From Hortaea werneckii (taxonomy: Eukaryota > Ascomycota > Dothideomycetes > Mycosphaerellales > Teratosphaeriaceae): a stretch of DNA of 64,000 bases. Positions within the stretch are counted from its first letter, which is position 1, and each line of letters starts with the position of its first letter. A program made the translations under genes and the position numbers. Shown here piece by piece: positions 11,894-22,358 of the stretch. Under the pieces are notes generated by a model. It had not been told where the DNA came from, made no database searches, and worked only from the letters and a program-made list of their open reading frames with translations. The stretch covers positions 310,001 to 374,000 of the forward strand of contig JBAOKB010000144.1 in the NCBI GenBank assembly GCA_037044905.1. The letters run 5' to 3'.

Positions 11894-13470
11894 TGACAGC
11901 TGCTACTACGCCATCAAACATTTCTTGGCCTGTACAACAGCAGCCTCGAAAATACCTGATTGTACTACTCAGCACGACTTGCGGTGTGCACTTTATGACC
12001 CAAACAAAACAACTTTCTCAACATGACCGACTCTTCCAGTTACACTGCAATGCCATGCAGCTTTCCGGCTTGGCCGGGATATCACCTTCTGTTCGAGGCA
12101 CCATATGTATTATTTGTTTCTCTTCAAAGTGTCCCCACTGATCGGAACGATTGACGACAGAAATTACAGCCCCAGAAATTGTTTGGAGAGTATGAGCACA
12201 AGACGTGTATCACTTTGAAGCATGGTTGAGGCATGGATCTGTTTGCTCTACCACTCACCTATTTCGGTTCCACAGCGAAGGGCGTTCGAGGCTTCGACGG
12301 CTGAAGTTCCGTTGCAGTGGGATTGCCTTGCAAAGCTTCCCATGTGTCTCTAAATTGCCCCTGATTAGCCGGATGCGGGCTGTCTTCCAATTTTTCCTCA
12401 ATTAAGGTCTTTTCTTCTCTCTTGCCATACTCTCTAAGCGTAAAACAACCACGACTACGCCATCGCCCAGCACAGTAAACGCCACACCATGCCAGCCGTG
12501 CTCGTGTGCCGCGGAGACGGGTGACAGCATGTGTCAAACAGCAGGAACCCGATGACCATATCAGTGCAGGCTAGGCTTGTTTGTACAGCCTGAAATAAAA
12601 CTTCATTTGCGGATTTCATGCGCAAACAGCGCTAACAGGCAAACCAAACGAAGTGGAGTGTTTGATTGCTACATCCGATGGCGCGTCATAGGCCCATTTC
12701 TAAGCACCGAAGCTGAGCCCTTTGCGGATCGCACGCTGCCACGTCTCATCCTAGTGGGTGCCGCTAAGCCTGCCAGCGTCTTTCATGCATAACATGCCTG
12801 CATGATTGGAGCCCTACCATGACGGTGTTGCGTCCAGTATCGCACGCTCACAGGCTCTGAGGAGTTACTCGAAGCCCGCTACTGGAAGCGTAAGGCGTGC
12901 TTAGGCTGCCTTGCGAATGGTTAAGTTACTCTCCTCGTCTTCGGTCCGCCCAAAGGCTCCGCGCCCCGACCCCTGCCGGTCAACGTAAATGACAACTACC
13001 CATGTATGTTGCAGCTAGCATGAGCATCGGCGACCCGCCTTACATCTGCAAACACCCATAAGACAGCGCTGTATTCAACCTCGTGGCAACTGCGAAGCGG
13101 TCCCTCTTCCTTTGCTTGTAACCCCTCTTAAACGGCTAGGCCTCAAGGGAGTCTGCATATCTGCCAGCTGATGGACGGGAGGGCGTATCACTCGAACGGA
13201 AGCCCGTTGGTCAGACTCTGTCAACCGGGACAGACAGCAAATACAGCGCTGGACAACGTATAAAGAGGACGGAGGCCAACCCAGAAGACTCCCAGCTTCA
13301 CGACGTGGCCTCACCTGCAGCGGCTAAGTCTTTGCTCTATCTCGTTGATACCCAACTTCCAAGGCTTCTTGCTTTTCGGTGTGCGCTGGGGTTGTTATTC
13401 GGACATACCTATTCGCATTCATCTTCTATCGAACCTAAACGACCCTCCTAGACGACCAAGCCTCGCCGCC
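11894..13470. other. Intergenic, no recognisable gene
   Basis: About 1.6 kb. Short frames on both strands (the longest near 12259-12537, -) lack conserved motifs or splice partners. The end of the interval is C/T-rich and is probably the promoter of the small gene at 13471. Confidence 0.4.
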
Positions 13471-13948
13471 ATGTCGGCTTCTTCGACGGTCTCCAGTGGC
13501 TCCACCCAATCGACTTCGAGTCAGCCGACGACTGCAAAGCAGGAAGCGCTGATGAGTAAGGACCGGAGAAGTCCAGCTATGTACACGTAGGCACGAAAGC
13601 TAATCTTAAGACCCAGGCTTCTGTCGCTTGCAGGGCATGCGCGCGCCAACGTGGCAAGTCGTCTCCGATAGAAGGGGTTAGTAGATGCCGCTACCTCCAA
13701 ACGCGTAAGTCGCAAGCTAACAGCGTGTAGGCGGCCGCACCGCGTGGAGCTGCACGGTCATCGTAGCAGGCGCCCACATCGGCGCTCGATACTGGTACGA
13801 CGGTCAATTCGTCAACAGCGCGAAAGAAGACGCCGCAGAAGTCGCGCTCCAGCGCTTCGGCCAGCTTCCAACGCCGCCGGGCCCCCAGGTCAACCATCTT
13901 CAGCACCAACAGCAGCGCATGGCTTTCAATGGAGCTGTCGGCACCTAG
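13471..13948 (+). CDS. Small protein with a dsRBD-like region, three exons
   Basis: Exons 13471-13555, 13617-13676 and 13731-13948 give 120 aa. The introns are 61 bp (GTAAGG..CCCAG, branch GCTAAT) and 54 bp (GTTAGT..GTGTAG, branch GCTAAC). Both joins are needed to read QGMRAPTWQVVSDRRGGRTA, followed by WSCTVIVAGAHIGARYWYDG and NSAKEDAAEVALQ. This beta-beta-beta-helix pattern, with a short basic turn and the final AKEDAAEVAL helix, is that of a double-stranded-RNA-binding domain. The N-terminus is Ser/Thr-rich, and the C-terminus is Gln/Pro-rich and probably disordered. RNA binding is inferred from fold pattern only; no catalytic domain is attached. Single-frame searches miss this gene because no exon exceeds 73 codons. 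Confidence 0.75.
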
Positions 13949-15096
13949 GAACAACAGTACGGCTAGCGGACAGCACATCACCGCCGGCCGGTGGACATGA
14001 TGTAGGATAGTAGGGGGCCACATGGCGTAGGGTTTCCATGCAGACTTGTAAACGGTGCAGGGACATGGGATGGTAGGAACAGCACTCCTTAGGTAGATAG
14101 CAGGCTAGCACGATTAACGGCTCATGTTTGGTAGAGGCATTCCCAGATTGGTGCAAAAGGACGGTAAATGGCTCGGATAATGACACTTCAGTTTCAAGGC
14201 CCAGAGGCTACTCGTTCCTTCCTAATTTGGTCGATTGTTCCCCTTGCATCAAAACTCCAAGAGCATCACGTGATACTGATAGGGGATTCTGGCTGGCGCG
14301 ACCTTTGTTCTTCTCATTTTTCTCATAGGTAGGCAGTAAGGGGACGGCCACAAGCCTTCATCGCGTTGCATGTGCCAACCACACGTGCTGTGCCCAAGGA
14401 TGGCTCATGGCTGACCGCTATCGCTGGTGACGAGTAACGCTGCGATGTTCCAAGCCGTCCAAAACTGATTGTTACTACAGTCGCAGGACAGAATGTTTTT
14501 CCCCTGCCTACGTACTTCGCTTCAGCACCTCAGTTTGGCAACCACAACAATGCATCGGTGAGCTCCGCTGATATGGGCCCGCACGAGCCAATGGCAGGTT
14601 GGAAGCGCCGACACTCCGAAATCGCACTCGACAGCCCGAATCGTTTCATCCCCGCGCCGCCTACAAGAAAGATAATCCGATGTTGAATGTCAGAGTTTGG
14701 GCCATGACTGGATTCTCGCCTCGCTGATAAGGGAGCTCTTATCGTATTGCAGAAAAGACATTTCCATGTGTTAGGCCCATCGGCGCGCTCCAGTAGGGGG
14801 GGAGAGATATCGAAATCTAACCATTTACATAACCCGTCTCTTGGGTCTCCAAAGTCTCGGATATATTACAGTGTCTTTGAGCTCCCACAGCGTTTCTGCG
14901 CTTCTCTTGGATTTGTATGAGCTAACCAGAGATCTTTGCATTTGAGCTTCTGTAGCCATTGACCCGGGCTCATGAGATACTACTTCAATTGTCCTCACGA
15001 CTGGCGCCAACGCCTCGAGCAGAAGTAAAGACCAAGAACCCAGGAGGTAGTTATACTGAACAGAACGACATTTCTCAAATCCACACCACCGAAATC
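13949..15096. other. Intergenic: promoter region of the purine permease
   Basis: About 1.15 kb. No gene is visible. The half nearest the permease carries several GATA elements, including a close inverted pair listed separately. The permease frame is open from about 14959 but has no in-frame ATG before 15097. Confidence 0.5.
14725..14743. promoter_or_regulatory. Inverted pair of GATA-factor sites upstream of the purine permease
   Basis: TGATAAG at 14725-14731 and its inverse CTTATC at 14738-14743 lie about 360 bp upstream of the permease start. HGATAR is the known binding motif of AreA/NIT2 nitrogen regulators, and purine permeases in ascomycetes are under AreA control. Closely spaced GATA pairs bind better than single sites. 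The match is seen directly; function is inferred. Confidence 0.45.
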
Positions 15097-16872
15097 ATGA
15101 CTTCATACGAGGTCAAAGACGATCATCCAGATCAGATCGGTCCCAATACAGCTAGACCACAAACGTGGGCAGATACCGGCCGGAATATATTCAGATCATT
15201 CACCACCAAGGACGGCTTGGTTGGAAACTACGACTACGCCTTCCTCTTCACGCCCAATCTGCCGTTCATGCGGCGATCCAAGCGCGCTGCTCCCTTCTTC
15301 GGCCTCTATGACAAGATGCCATTGTTGCTCGCAATCCTCTTAGGATTCCAACACGCCCTGTCCATGCTGGCCGGCGTCATCACGCCTCCCATAATCTTGT
15401 CTGGATCCGCCAATCTTTCCGCCGAAACCCAGGCCTACCTCGTGAGTACCTCCCTGATCGTTTCCGGAATCTTCTCAGCGATCCAGATCACGCGTTTCCG
15501 TATTCTGAAAACGCCATTCTACGTCGGCACGGGCTTGATCTCGGTCGTTGGAACATCTTTCGCTACCCTTTCCGTGGCAAGCGGCGCCTTCAGCCAGATG
15601 TACGCGAGTGGATATTGTCCGAGCGACGCAGACGGAAATCAGTTGCCCTGCCCCAAGGGCTATGGTGCCGTTCTTGGTACCGCTTCCATCTGTGGACTGA
15701 TGGAAGTCGCAATGTCTTTCATCCCGAGCGGAATTCTGAAGAAAATCTTCCCGCCGCTGGTTACAGGGCCGACTGTGCTTCTTATCGGCGTCTCTCTGAT
15801 CGAGAGCGGCTTCCAGAACTGGGCAGGTGGCAGTGGAAGCTGTATAAGCCGTCCAGATTCCGGGCTTTATCAGCTTTGCCCTACTGTTGATGCACCGCAT
15901 GCACTACCCTGGGGCAGCGCAGAATTCATCGGCCTTGGTTTTCTGGTCTTCGTCACCATCATCTTCTGCGAAAGCTTTGGGGCTCCTATCATGAAGAGTA
16001 CAGCGGTCGTGATTGGTCTTCTGGTCGGCTGTATCGTTGCGGCGGCATGCGGATACTTCAGTGATGCTGACATCAAGTCCGCGCCTGCGGTGAGCTTCAT
16101 CTGGGTCGAAACGTTTCCCCTCAGCCTTTATGGGCCTCTCGTGCTACCCTTTTTGGCTCTTTACATTGTTCTTGCAATGGAGGCCATTGGCGACATCACC
16201 GCGACGTGTGATGTTTCCAAGCTGCAAGTTCAAGGCGAGCTATTCGATAGCCGCATTCGAGGCGGCGTACTTGCAGACGGACTATTTGGCATAGCTGGTG
16301 GCCTATGCACAATTACTCCCCTTTCGACTTTCGCACAGAACAATGGTGTCATTGCTCTCACGCGGTGTGCGAATCGCAAGGCCGGATATGCCTGCTGTGG
16401 CTGGCTCCTACTTATGGGAATATTCGCCAAGTTTGCCGGTGCACTCGTCTCGATCCCAAAGGCTGTCCTGGGAGGAATGACGACCTTCTTGTTCACATCG
16501 GTTGCAGTTTCGGGGATTCGCATCATTTCCACCATGCCTTTCACTCGACGCAATCGCTTTATCTTGACTGCAGCACTTGCACCTGGCTTTGGTGCCACGC
16601 TTGTCCCAGATTGGTTCACCTACGTTTTCACCTACGCTGGCGATAACCAGGCTCTCACGGGCTTTTTCAATGCCATCGAACTTGCGATGGAGACTGGGTT
16701 CGCCGTTGCTGCCTTCCTTGCTCTTATACTCAACTTGATCCTTCCAGAAGAGGCGGAGGATGAGGAAATACCTGAGCTCACAGCAAATGAAGCCGACGAG
16801 CCGGACGACCGGGAAGAGTGGGACAGGATCAACACAAGCAAAGGCGCAGAAACAGGTCCTACGAAGGCCTGA
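15097..16872 (+). CDS. Uric acid/xanthine permease (UapA/UapC type, NAT/NCS2 family)
   Basis: Single exon, 591 aa, starting at the first in-frame ATG (MTSYEVKDDH). It is a proton symporter of the plasma membrane for uric acid and xanthine, feeding purine breakdown for nitrogen. Visible landmarks are the QH motif in the first helix (GFQHALSMLAGV), MEAIGDITATCDVSKLQ with the substrate-binding glutamate, and the NAT signature QNNGVIALTR at residues 414-423. The C-terminal tail is acidic (EEAEDEEIPEL), the part that directs endocytosis in UapA. About 12-14 hydrophobic segments are present. UapA and UapC cannot be separated by eye. The gene is convergent with the DhaK gene, with 98 bp between the stops, and has GATA sites upstream. 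Confidence 0.95.
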   Translation: MTSYEVKDDHPDQIGPNTARPQTWADTGRNIFRSFTTKDGLVGNYDYAFLFTPNLPFMRRSKRAAPFFGLYDKMPLLLAILLGFQHALSMLAGVITPPIILSGSANLSAETQAYLVSTSLIVSGIFSAIQITRFRILKTPFYVGTGLISVVGTSFATLSVASGAFSQMYASGYCPSDADGNQLPCPKGYGAVLGTASICGLMEVAMSFIPSGILKKIFPPLVTGPTVLLIGVSLIESGFQNWAGGSGSCISRPDSGLYQLCPTVDAPHALPWGSAEFIGLGFLVFVTIIFCESFGAPIMKSTAVVIGLLVGCIVAAACGYFSDADIKSAPAVSFIWVETFPLSLYGPLVLPFLALYIVLAMEAIGDITATCDVSKLQVQGELFDSRIRGGVLADGLFGIAGGLCTITPLSTFAQNNGVIALTRCANRKAGYACCGWLLLMGIFAKFAGALVSIPKAVLGGMTTFLFTSVAVSGIRIISTMPFTRRNRFILTAALAPGFGATLVPDWFTYVFTYAGDNQALTGFFNAIELAMETGFAVAAFLALILNLILPEEAEDEEIPELTANEADEPDDREEWDRINTSKGAETGPTKA

Positions 16873-16970
16873 AGAACACACGCAAAAGTCTATTGTTCAT
16901 CATTAGCTACGTATAACTTATTGAGATAATGCTATTTCCACTTCGACTGAGCACGGCCAGTGACCCCAAT

Positions 16971-18158
16971 CTACTGCCGCCATGAAACAACGTCGACTGG
17001 CTCATCCCAGAGCTGCAGCGCCTGCTTCCGCTCCAACTTCTCTCCTGTCTCTTTTGGAAGTCGCCAGAGCGTAATGCCAAAGCCGGACATCTTCAAACTC
17101 GTGACAAGTGGTCCCAAAGTCAGCCGCCTCACGACAAAGCCACGCTTTTCCAGCTCGGTCTGGGCCAGCTCAGCGAACCTTGCCAGCACCTCATCGCTTG
17201 TGCTACCCAGTGAGTTTAGCAGCATGACCACCTCGTTGTCTTCCTTCGGATTCTTAGAAGCCGAAAATGGGATGAATGCTCGATCCTTGTCTTCCACGTT
17301 AAGAAGGAGATCGAGCATTTGTGAGGTGAGGTTTTCTGGTGTAGGGATCGGTGAGATCTGTTGTAGGCCTGGCTCGCCGTGGGCGCCCATTCCAAGCTCG
17401 ATCGTGGCTGGTGGCAGAGTCTGGAGATCAGTGAGAGTGGCGTTTGGAAGTGCAACACTACGTTTGTGTCAGTCATATATGTACTCTTTTGAAAGCTGGA
17501 TGGGTAGTCCTTACCGGTCGAATGCAACTCCAATAGTGCCTACGTTGGCAGCAACGTACTCCATGACTTCAGCCACGCGTTCTAGGCTCTCGCCTTTCTG
17601 TGCCAGAGCACAAGCATTCTTCAGAGCGATCAAGTGTCCACTGAGACCTCTCCGGCCAACCTTTCCACCTTTCTTCCTGCCAACAGCGACGTCATCACCG
17701 ATGGGGCAGAAGTGGACTTTAAACCCAGCTGCCTGCGCTCTAGTGATAGCTAGTCCAGCATTCAGGATGTCACCAGTGTAGTTGCCGCAAACTACCATGG
17801 TGCCCTTGCCCGGCTTCCCGCTCCTCGGCTGGCACATCTTGATGGCCTCGAAGATCTGGGCCGCCGTCGGCGAGGCGAAGACGTTCCCGCTCACGTACGC
17901 GGTCAGATAGTTGTCTCCTACGAAGCCGCCAAACATCGGCTCATGCCCGCCGCCGGCGAAGCCGATCGTGGTTACATGGTCTTCGGCGAAGGCGGAGAGG
18001 TCGTTCCGATACACCGTCTTGTATTCCTTGTTGTAGGACAGCGATGGCTTGAGATAAGTCAGGCCGGTTAGGGCATCGTTGATGGATTCGCGGGGGTCAT
18101 TGACGAAGTGAAAGGTTTCCTTTGCAGGCTGCTGTTTCGTCTGGGTCTCAGTAGCCAT
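16971..18158 (-). CDS. Dihydroxyacetone kinase DhaK domain, lacking the DhaL domain
   Basis: Two exons read leftwards, 18158-17515 and 17457-16971 (376 aa), with a GTAAGG..CGTAG intron. The product is a complete DhaK (Dak1) substrate-binding domain. It has FAGGGHEPMFGGFVG with His72, CGNYTGDILN with Asp130, and MGAHGEPG with His241, the histidine that binds dihydroxyacetone covalently in bacterial DhaK. Ordinary fungal dihydroxyacetone kinases are about 590 aa, with a C-terminal DhaL domain that binds ATP. Here translation stops after LWDEPVDVVSWRQ, and only 98 bp separate this from the next stop, so no DhaL can follow. Alone it should bind dihydroxyacetone or a related keto-sugar but not phosphorylate it. 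Two SYGGRG motifs (GTGGGG 18369-18374, CTGGGG 18392-18397) lie upstream, possible CreA sites. The retroelement starts 350 bp upstream of the start codon. Confidence 0.9.
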
Positions 18159-18502
18159 GATTGCACTGTGTATTGGTGATTATCCGCTCGTCAAGCTGTT
18201 GCGGGAGAGATGGAAGTGTGAAGACGGTGGGTTATATAGAAATCGGAGTACAACGCATTGAAAGACAACGTGTGGCCTAGACCTACCTGCTCAAGATGCT
18301 ACGTAACTCTGGCCTCGCCGTCCGGAACAGCAGAGCGACGAAGCTCGAAAGGTGCAACCCGACCTTTGGTGGGGATGTTAAAAGAGGGGAGCTGGGGAAG
18401 CTTTCTCGGACTACCCGATACGGAAATACATGTGGTGAACTTCGGTTAGGGGAGAACACGTGACCTTGGCATAGGTCTACTAAGATAGCGATCAATGGTC
18501 TC
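18159..18502. other. Remaining promoter of the DhaK gene
   Basis: About 344 bases between the DhaK start and the retroelement. It keeps the GC content of the unique DNA around it, so RIP has not obviously spread into it. It holds two SYGGRG motifs, the CreA consensus, 18 bases apart; such short motifs also arise by chance. Confidence 0.4.
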
Positions 18503-18507
18503 CAGGC
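18503..18507. repeat. Target-site duplication, left copy (CAGGC)
   Basis: CAGGC directly precedes the left LTR and is repeated exactly after the right LTR at 28538-28542. A 5-bp duplication is the usual size for LTR retroelement integrases. Confidence 0.85.
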
Positions 18508-18597
18508 TGTGGTGGTTTTGAAGAGTGTGATGATTCATGATAACTATCTAAAGCTAGCTAAGGAAAGTGGGCCTTTATAGGCTCTAATTACATAACA
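18508..18597. repeat. Left LTR (90 bp)
   Basis: Direct repeat of 28448-28537, beginning TGTGGTGG and ending CATAACA. It differs from the right copy at nine positions, all transitions that turn TG or CA of this copy into TA in the right copy. This copy is therefore the less mutated one. The next bases are GGG and then pol sequence, with no polypurine tract or tRNA-like primer site that I can recognise. Confidence 0.9.
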
Positions 18598-18600
18598 GGG

Positions 18601-21567
18601 AACGTCGCCCTAATGGAGTACAAGAACTCGCTACCGTTTGTCTAACGCTAGGTCGACAAACTAATACGGGAGAAGAAGTTAGGAGGCTTCTATAAAGCCT
18701 ATATTAATAATTTTACGATATTTAGCTATACTTTAGACGACTACCTAGTATACCTCCGCCGCGTATTTATAAAGTTTTAGGATATAAACCTAATTATATT
18801 AGCGAAGAAAATATTCTTTAGTTTCCTATCTATCGAGCTACTTAGCTAATACATTAATAGCTTAGGACTCTCTATATCCGCTAAAAAACTCTAAGCTATT
18901 ATAAAGCTTAATTTCTCTTATATAGTAAAAGACCTCGAATACTACCTTAGTCTTATAGGCTAGCTCTAATTATATATTCTATATTATACTACGCTCTCTA
19001 AACCTCTCTATAATTATAAGAAGACTATTTTCTATAAAGCGCTAGCTAGCTTATATACCTATAAGAGTTTTACTACTATATTACTTATTAATATAATAGA
19101 CTAGCTAAGGACGTTATTTATTATACTATAGGCTATATTTATAAAGCCTTCTATACTTTATTACTTTAACTATAGTTAACTATTTTATATCTATATTAAC
19201 GTATTAAAGTAGAAAGGCTTTAGTATTATAGTTACCTACTTAGTAGGTAATATAGTAATAAATTACCTACCTAAAGTAAAAACCTAGCCTATTTTATTCC
19301 TTTTAAAGGCGCTATCCTTAGCCGAAATGTATTACTAGCCTATAGAATTTAAAGTCGCCTACCTTATATAAATAATAAAGTAGATATACTAGATAGTAGA
19401 GTCCTACAATAAAATTATAATTACCCTTATAGACTACACTAATACTACCTTAATAATTACTTAAACCTCGCTTATCTCTAGCTCTATTAATAAATTAAAT
19501 AATTGTCTTATATATGTCTTCTAATATCTTTTATAGTTTTATAACCTAAAAGTCTTATATAAGCCTAGTTATAAGTATATTATACTAGACGCCCTCTTAT
19601 ACCTCCCTACCTCTAGAGTTATATAGGGCGATATTCTCGACAACCTTACTAACCCTATTAATATCTATAGTATTATATAAACTATACTCGACAACAAGTT
19701 TAGGTTATAGCTTATCGCTATTTATAATTAGGACAAATATATATTGTGTATTAAGTCCCTTATCTAGTAAGATTTAGGTACGCTCTAATTTGCTATAGAT
19801 AATATTAGGCTACTCTAATATAAAAGTTTAATAGGTTACCGCTTATATATTCTAAAATCTCTATAGAGCGAGATATTTAAGATAATATATAATATATAGT
19901 TCTATATTAGCTTCTACTAACTATATATAAAACTCTTATTATAATTCTTTATTTAGAAGTTAGCTTTATATCTACGCTAGTATATATAATACTATTATAA
20001 ATATTAGACTCTTAATACTAAGTACTATAAGCTATATAGCTCCTTATACCTAATTATATCGTCCCTATAGCCTTTTTATATAATTATAATCGACTTTATT
20101 ATTAGGCTCCTTATTGCTAATAGCTTCGATAGTATTTTAATAGTAATATATAAGGTAAATAGGAAAATTCTCCTTATACCTAGATATTAAAACTATATAG
20201 TAGAAATATAAGGGTATAAACTCCTTAATAACCTTCTCTAGTTAGATTAGGGTCTACTAACAATTATTATCTCTAACTGCGACCTAAAGTTTATATTAGC
20301 GATATAAAAAACATTCTTTAAGCGACTTAGTTATAAGCTACTTATATTAACTTTATACTACCTCTAAATAGATAGCTAGTTAGAATATATAAACTAAACT
20401 ATTAAAATAGCCCTCTACTATTATATATTAAAGTTTTTAGATAGTGCCTTAGAATAGTACTATATCCTACTATATATATAATTTGTCCTTAATAACTTTA
20501 TTAACTTATTATTTAGCTACTCTCTAAATAAATTTACTTTAAAGTTTAAACTTAAAAAGGTATAAGACGTCGTTAAACTAAAGTCGATAATATTACTTAT
20601 ATAATAGTACAAGTTCTTAAAGGTAGAAGTAAGAGATAGTATCGCCTTTATAGAGTCGATAATAAAATTCTATTATAATTAATAGTATATATAATAGAAA
20701 CCTAAAGTTAGAGACCTAGCGTTCCTATAACTATAGAATTATACTATTCTAGGTATCTATAATAAAAAGCTTAGGCTACCTCGAGTTAGCCCCTTTAGAG
20801 TAAAGTTAGTTATATTAACTAGCCTTATCTATAAGCTAGACCTATTAAATTACTAAAAAATATATTTTATTGTCTCTATAGCTAAACTAGAGCTATACCC
20901 TAGTAGTAAAGACCCTTTTTAATATTAGTAGAGGCTACTATAAAAGCTTAAAGTTGGCTTAACTAATAATATATTATAAATACTATTAGAATATCGCGTT
21001 TATAAAGTTAGCTAGCTTATAAAACCTCTAATAGAATATTTAGCGCGCTAGTTAGATAGTAGACTAGAAAATAACTAATAGATAAAAGAGGATCTTCTTC
21101 CTCTAACTTTAGTTAAAATATACTAATAGCGAAAGATGTCTAAATAACCGCTTTATATATAATGGCTATTTATATATAATACCGCGTTAATAGTAGCGTT
21201 AACTACCTACTACTTTTACTTTATATTTACTCTCTTTTTTTATACCTATTCTTATTCTAGTAATATCTTTTAATATTTTTTATTTATAAATATAATAACT
21301 TATATCTAACTTATCTAAAATTATTAAGATAGAGCCTAATAACTATAATAATATTCTATTATTATTAAAGAAGTAGAAAGTTAATAAAACTCCTAAAAAA
21401 AAGAAGGTAAGGAAGAAGAGAATCTATAATATATTAACTCTTCTAATATTAACTTTACTACTAACAAACCTAGTACTAGCGATAAATTTAATTAAGGTAA
21501 TAAAGAGAAGGGCTAAGGCGCTTAATATATAATTTAGGAAGTAAGTTAAGTATAGTTATAAAGTTAG
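18601..21567 (+). pseudogene. Inverted-repeat arm 1: RT-to-integrase part of pol, + strand, RIP-killed
   Basis: The arm pairs with the reverse complement of 22359-25325. Every paired coordinate I checked (near 18605, 18983, 19206 and 21541) sums to 43,926, so the arms appear collinear without indels. Reading + from 18601 gives the middle of a Gypsy reverse transcriptase (LMEYKNSLPFV.R.VDKL), with stops where Gln codons would be. The catalytic YxDD box reads YINN at 18700-18711, a C:G-to-T:A change in both Asp codons. Downstream RNase H and integrase regions are expected by order but are too decayed to delimit. Confidence 0.85.
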
Positions 21568-22358
21568 CCTTATAGTTAGTTATAAATTTAAGTTGTAGGT
21601 AATTGTCGCTATTCTATATATAGACAAAAGTTACCTTTATAGTAGTAAGGTAAATAGTAGCCTAGAGAAGGGTAATCTTATAGAGTAGGGCGTCGCTAGG
21701 CCTATCTAGTTAGAAGCCTATAATATTAGCCTCTACTTCTATCTATTAGTACAAGAGTCTATTAGACTCCTTTAGAGCCGCTTTAGCGTCCTCTTTAGCC
21801 TTAATAGTACGCTACTAGCTTTCTTATATAGAGTTCTTTTATACCTAGTACGCCTTAGGGTTATCTTTTCTAAAGTACTCTAGAGTTTTTATCTTCTACT
21901 TTAGCTCGTTAGCCTCTACCTTAGCTATTGCAAGCTCTATATTCTTCTATTATAGTTAGAGTTAGAGGGAGTTAAGCTATTAGTAGAGAGTAGGATCTAA
22001 AGTTACTATAGGTAGTATAGGGTTATCGACTTCGCTAGTCTTATCTATATTATTAGTAGTAGCTTTAAGTTTTTTTAGGTATACATTAGCGTTAGTAGAC
22101 TTTCTTAAAAATATAAGTATATTAGATTTGTTTGCCTTAATATATTCCTTATCTAAAAGCTTTAACTTTATAAGGCTAGAGATAAAGGGTAATGTCTTCC
22201 TAATCCTCTACTAGTTAGTAAGGACCTAGGCGTCGACGATTTAGTAGTAGATAATATTATTTAGGATATAGTACTCTAGCTTAAAGGTATCGGTACTATA
22301 GCTATTAGCGAGGCTAATAGTATTATCGAAAATAATAATAGTTACGTCGCGCTATTAT
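21568..22358 (-). other. Spacer (loop) between the inverted arms
   Basis: 791 bp that do not pair with themselves. Read on the minus strand and treating TAA/TAG as former Gln codons, part of it suggests a charged helical segment (around 21,650-21,950), perhaps the tail of the pol or gag polyprotein. I cannot assign it. Confidence 0.5.

Noticed and set aside
13677..13730. A 26-bp intron (GTAAGT..GTGTAG) at 13705-13730 for the small dsRBD-like gene
   Set aside because: Too short for fungal splicing, and it destroys the VSDRRGGRTAW reading; the 54-bp GTTAGT intron is better.
18365..18400. CreA regulation of the DhaK gene through two SYGGRG motifs
   Set aside because: Noted in the gene entry, but the six-base degenerate motif is too frequent to claim as a finding.
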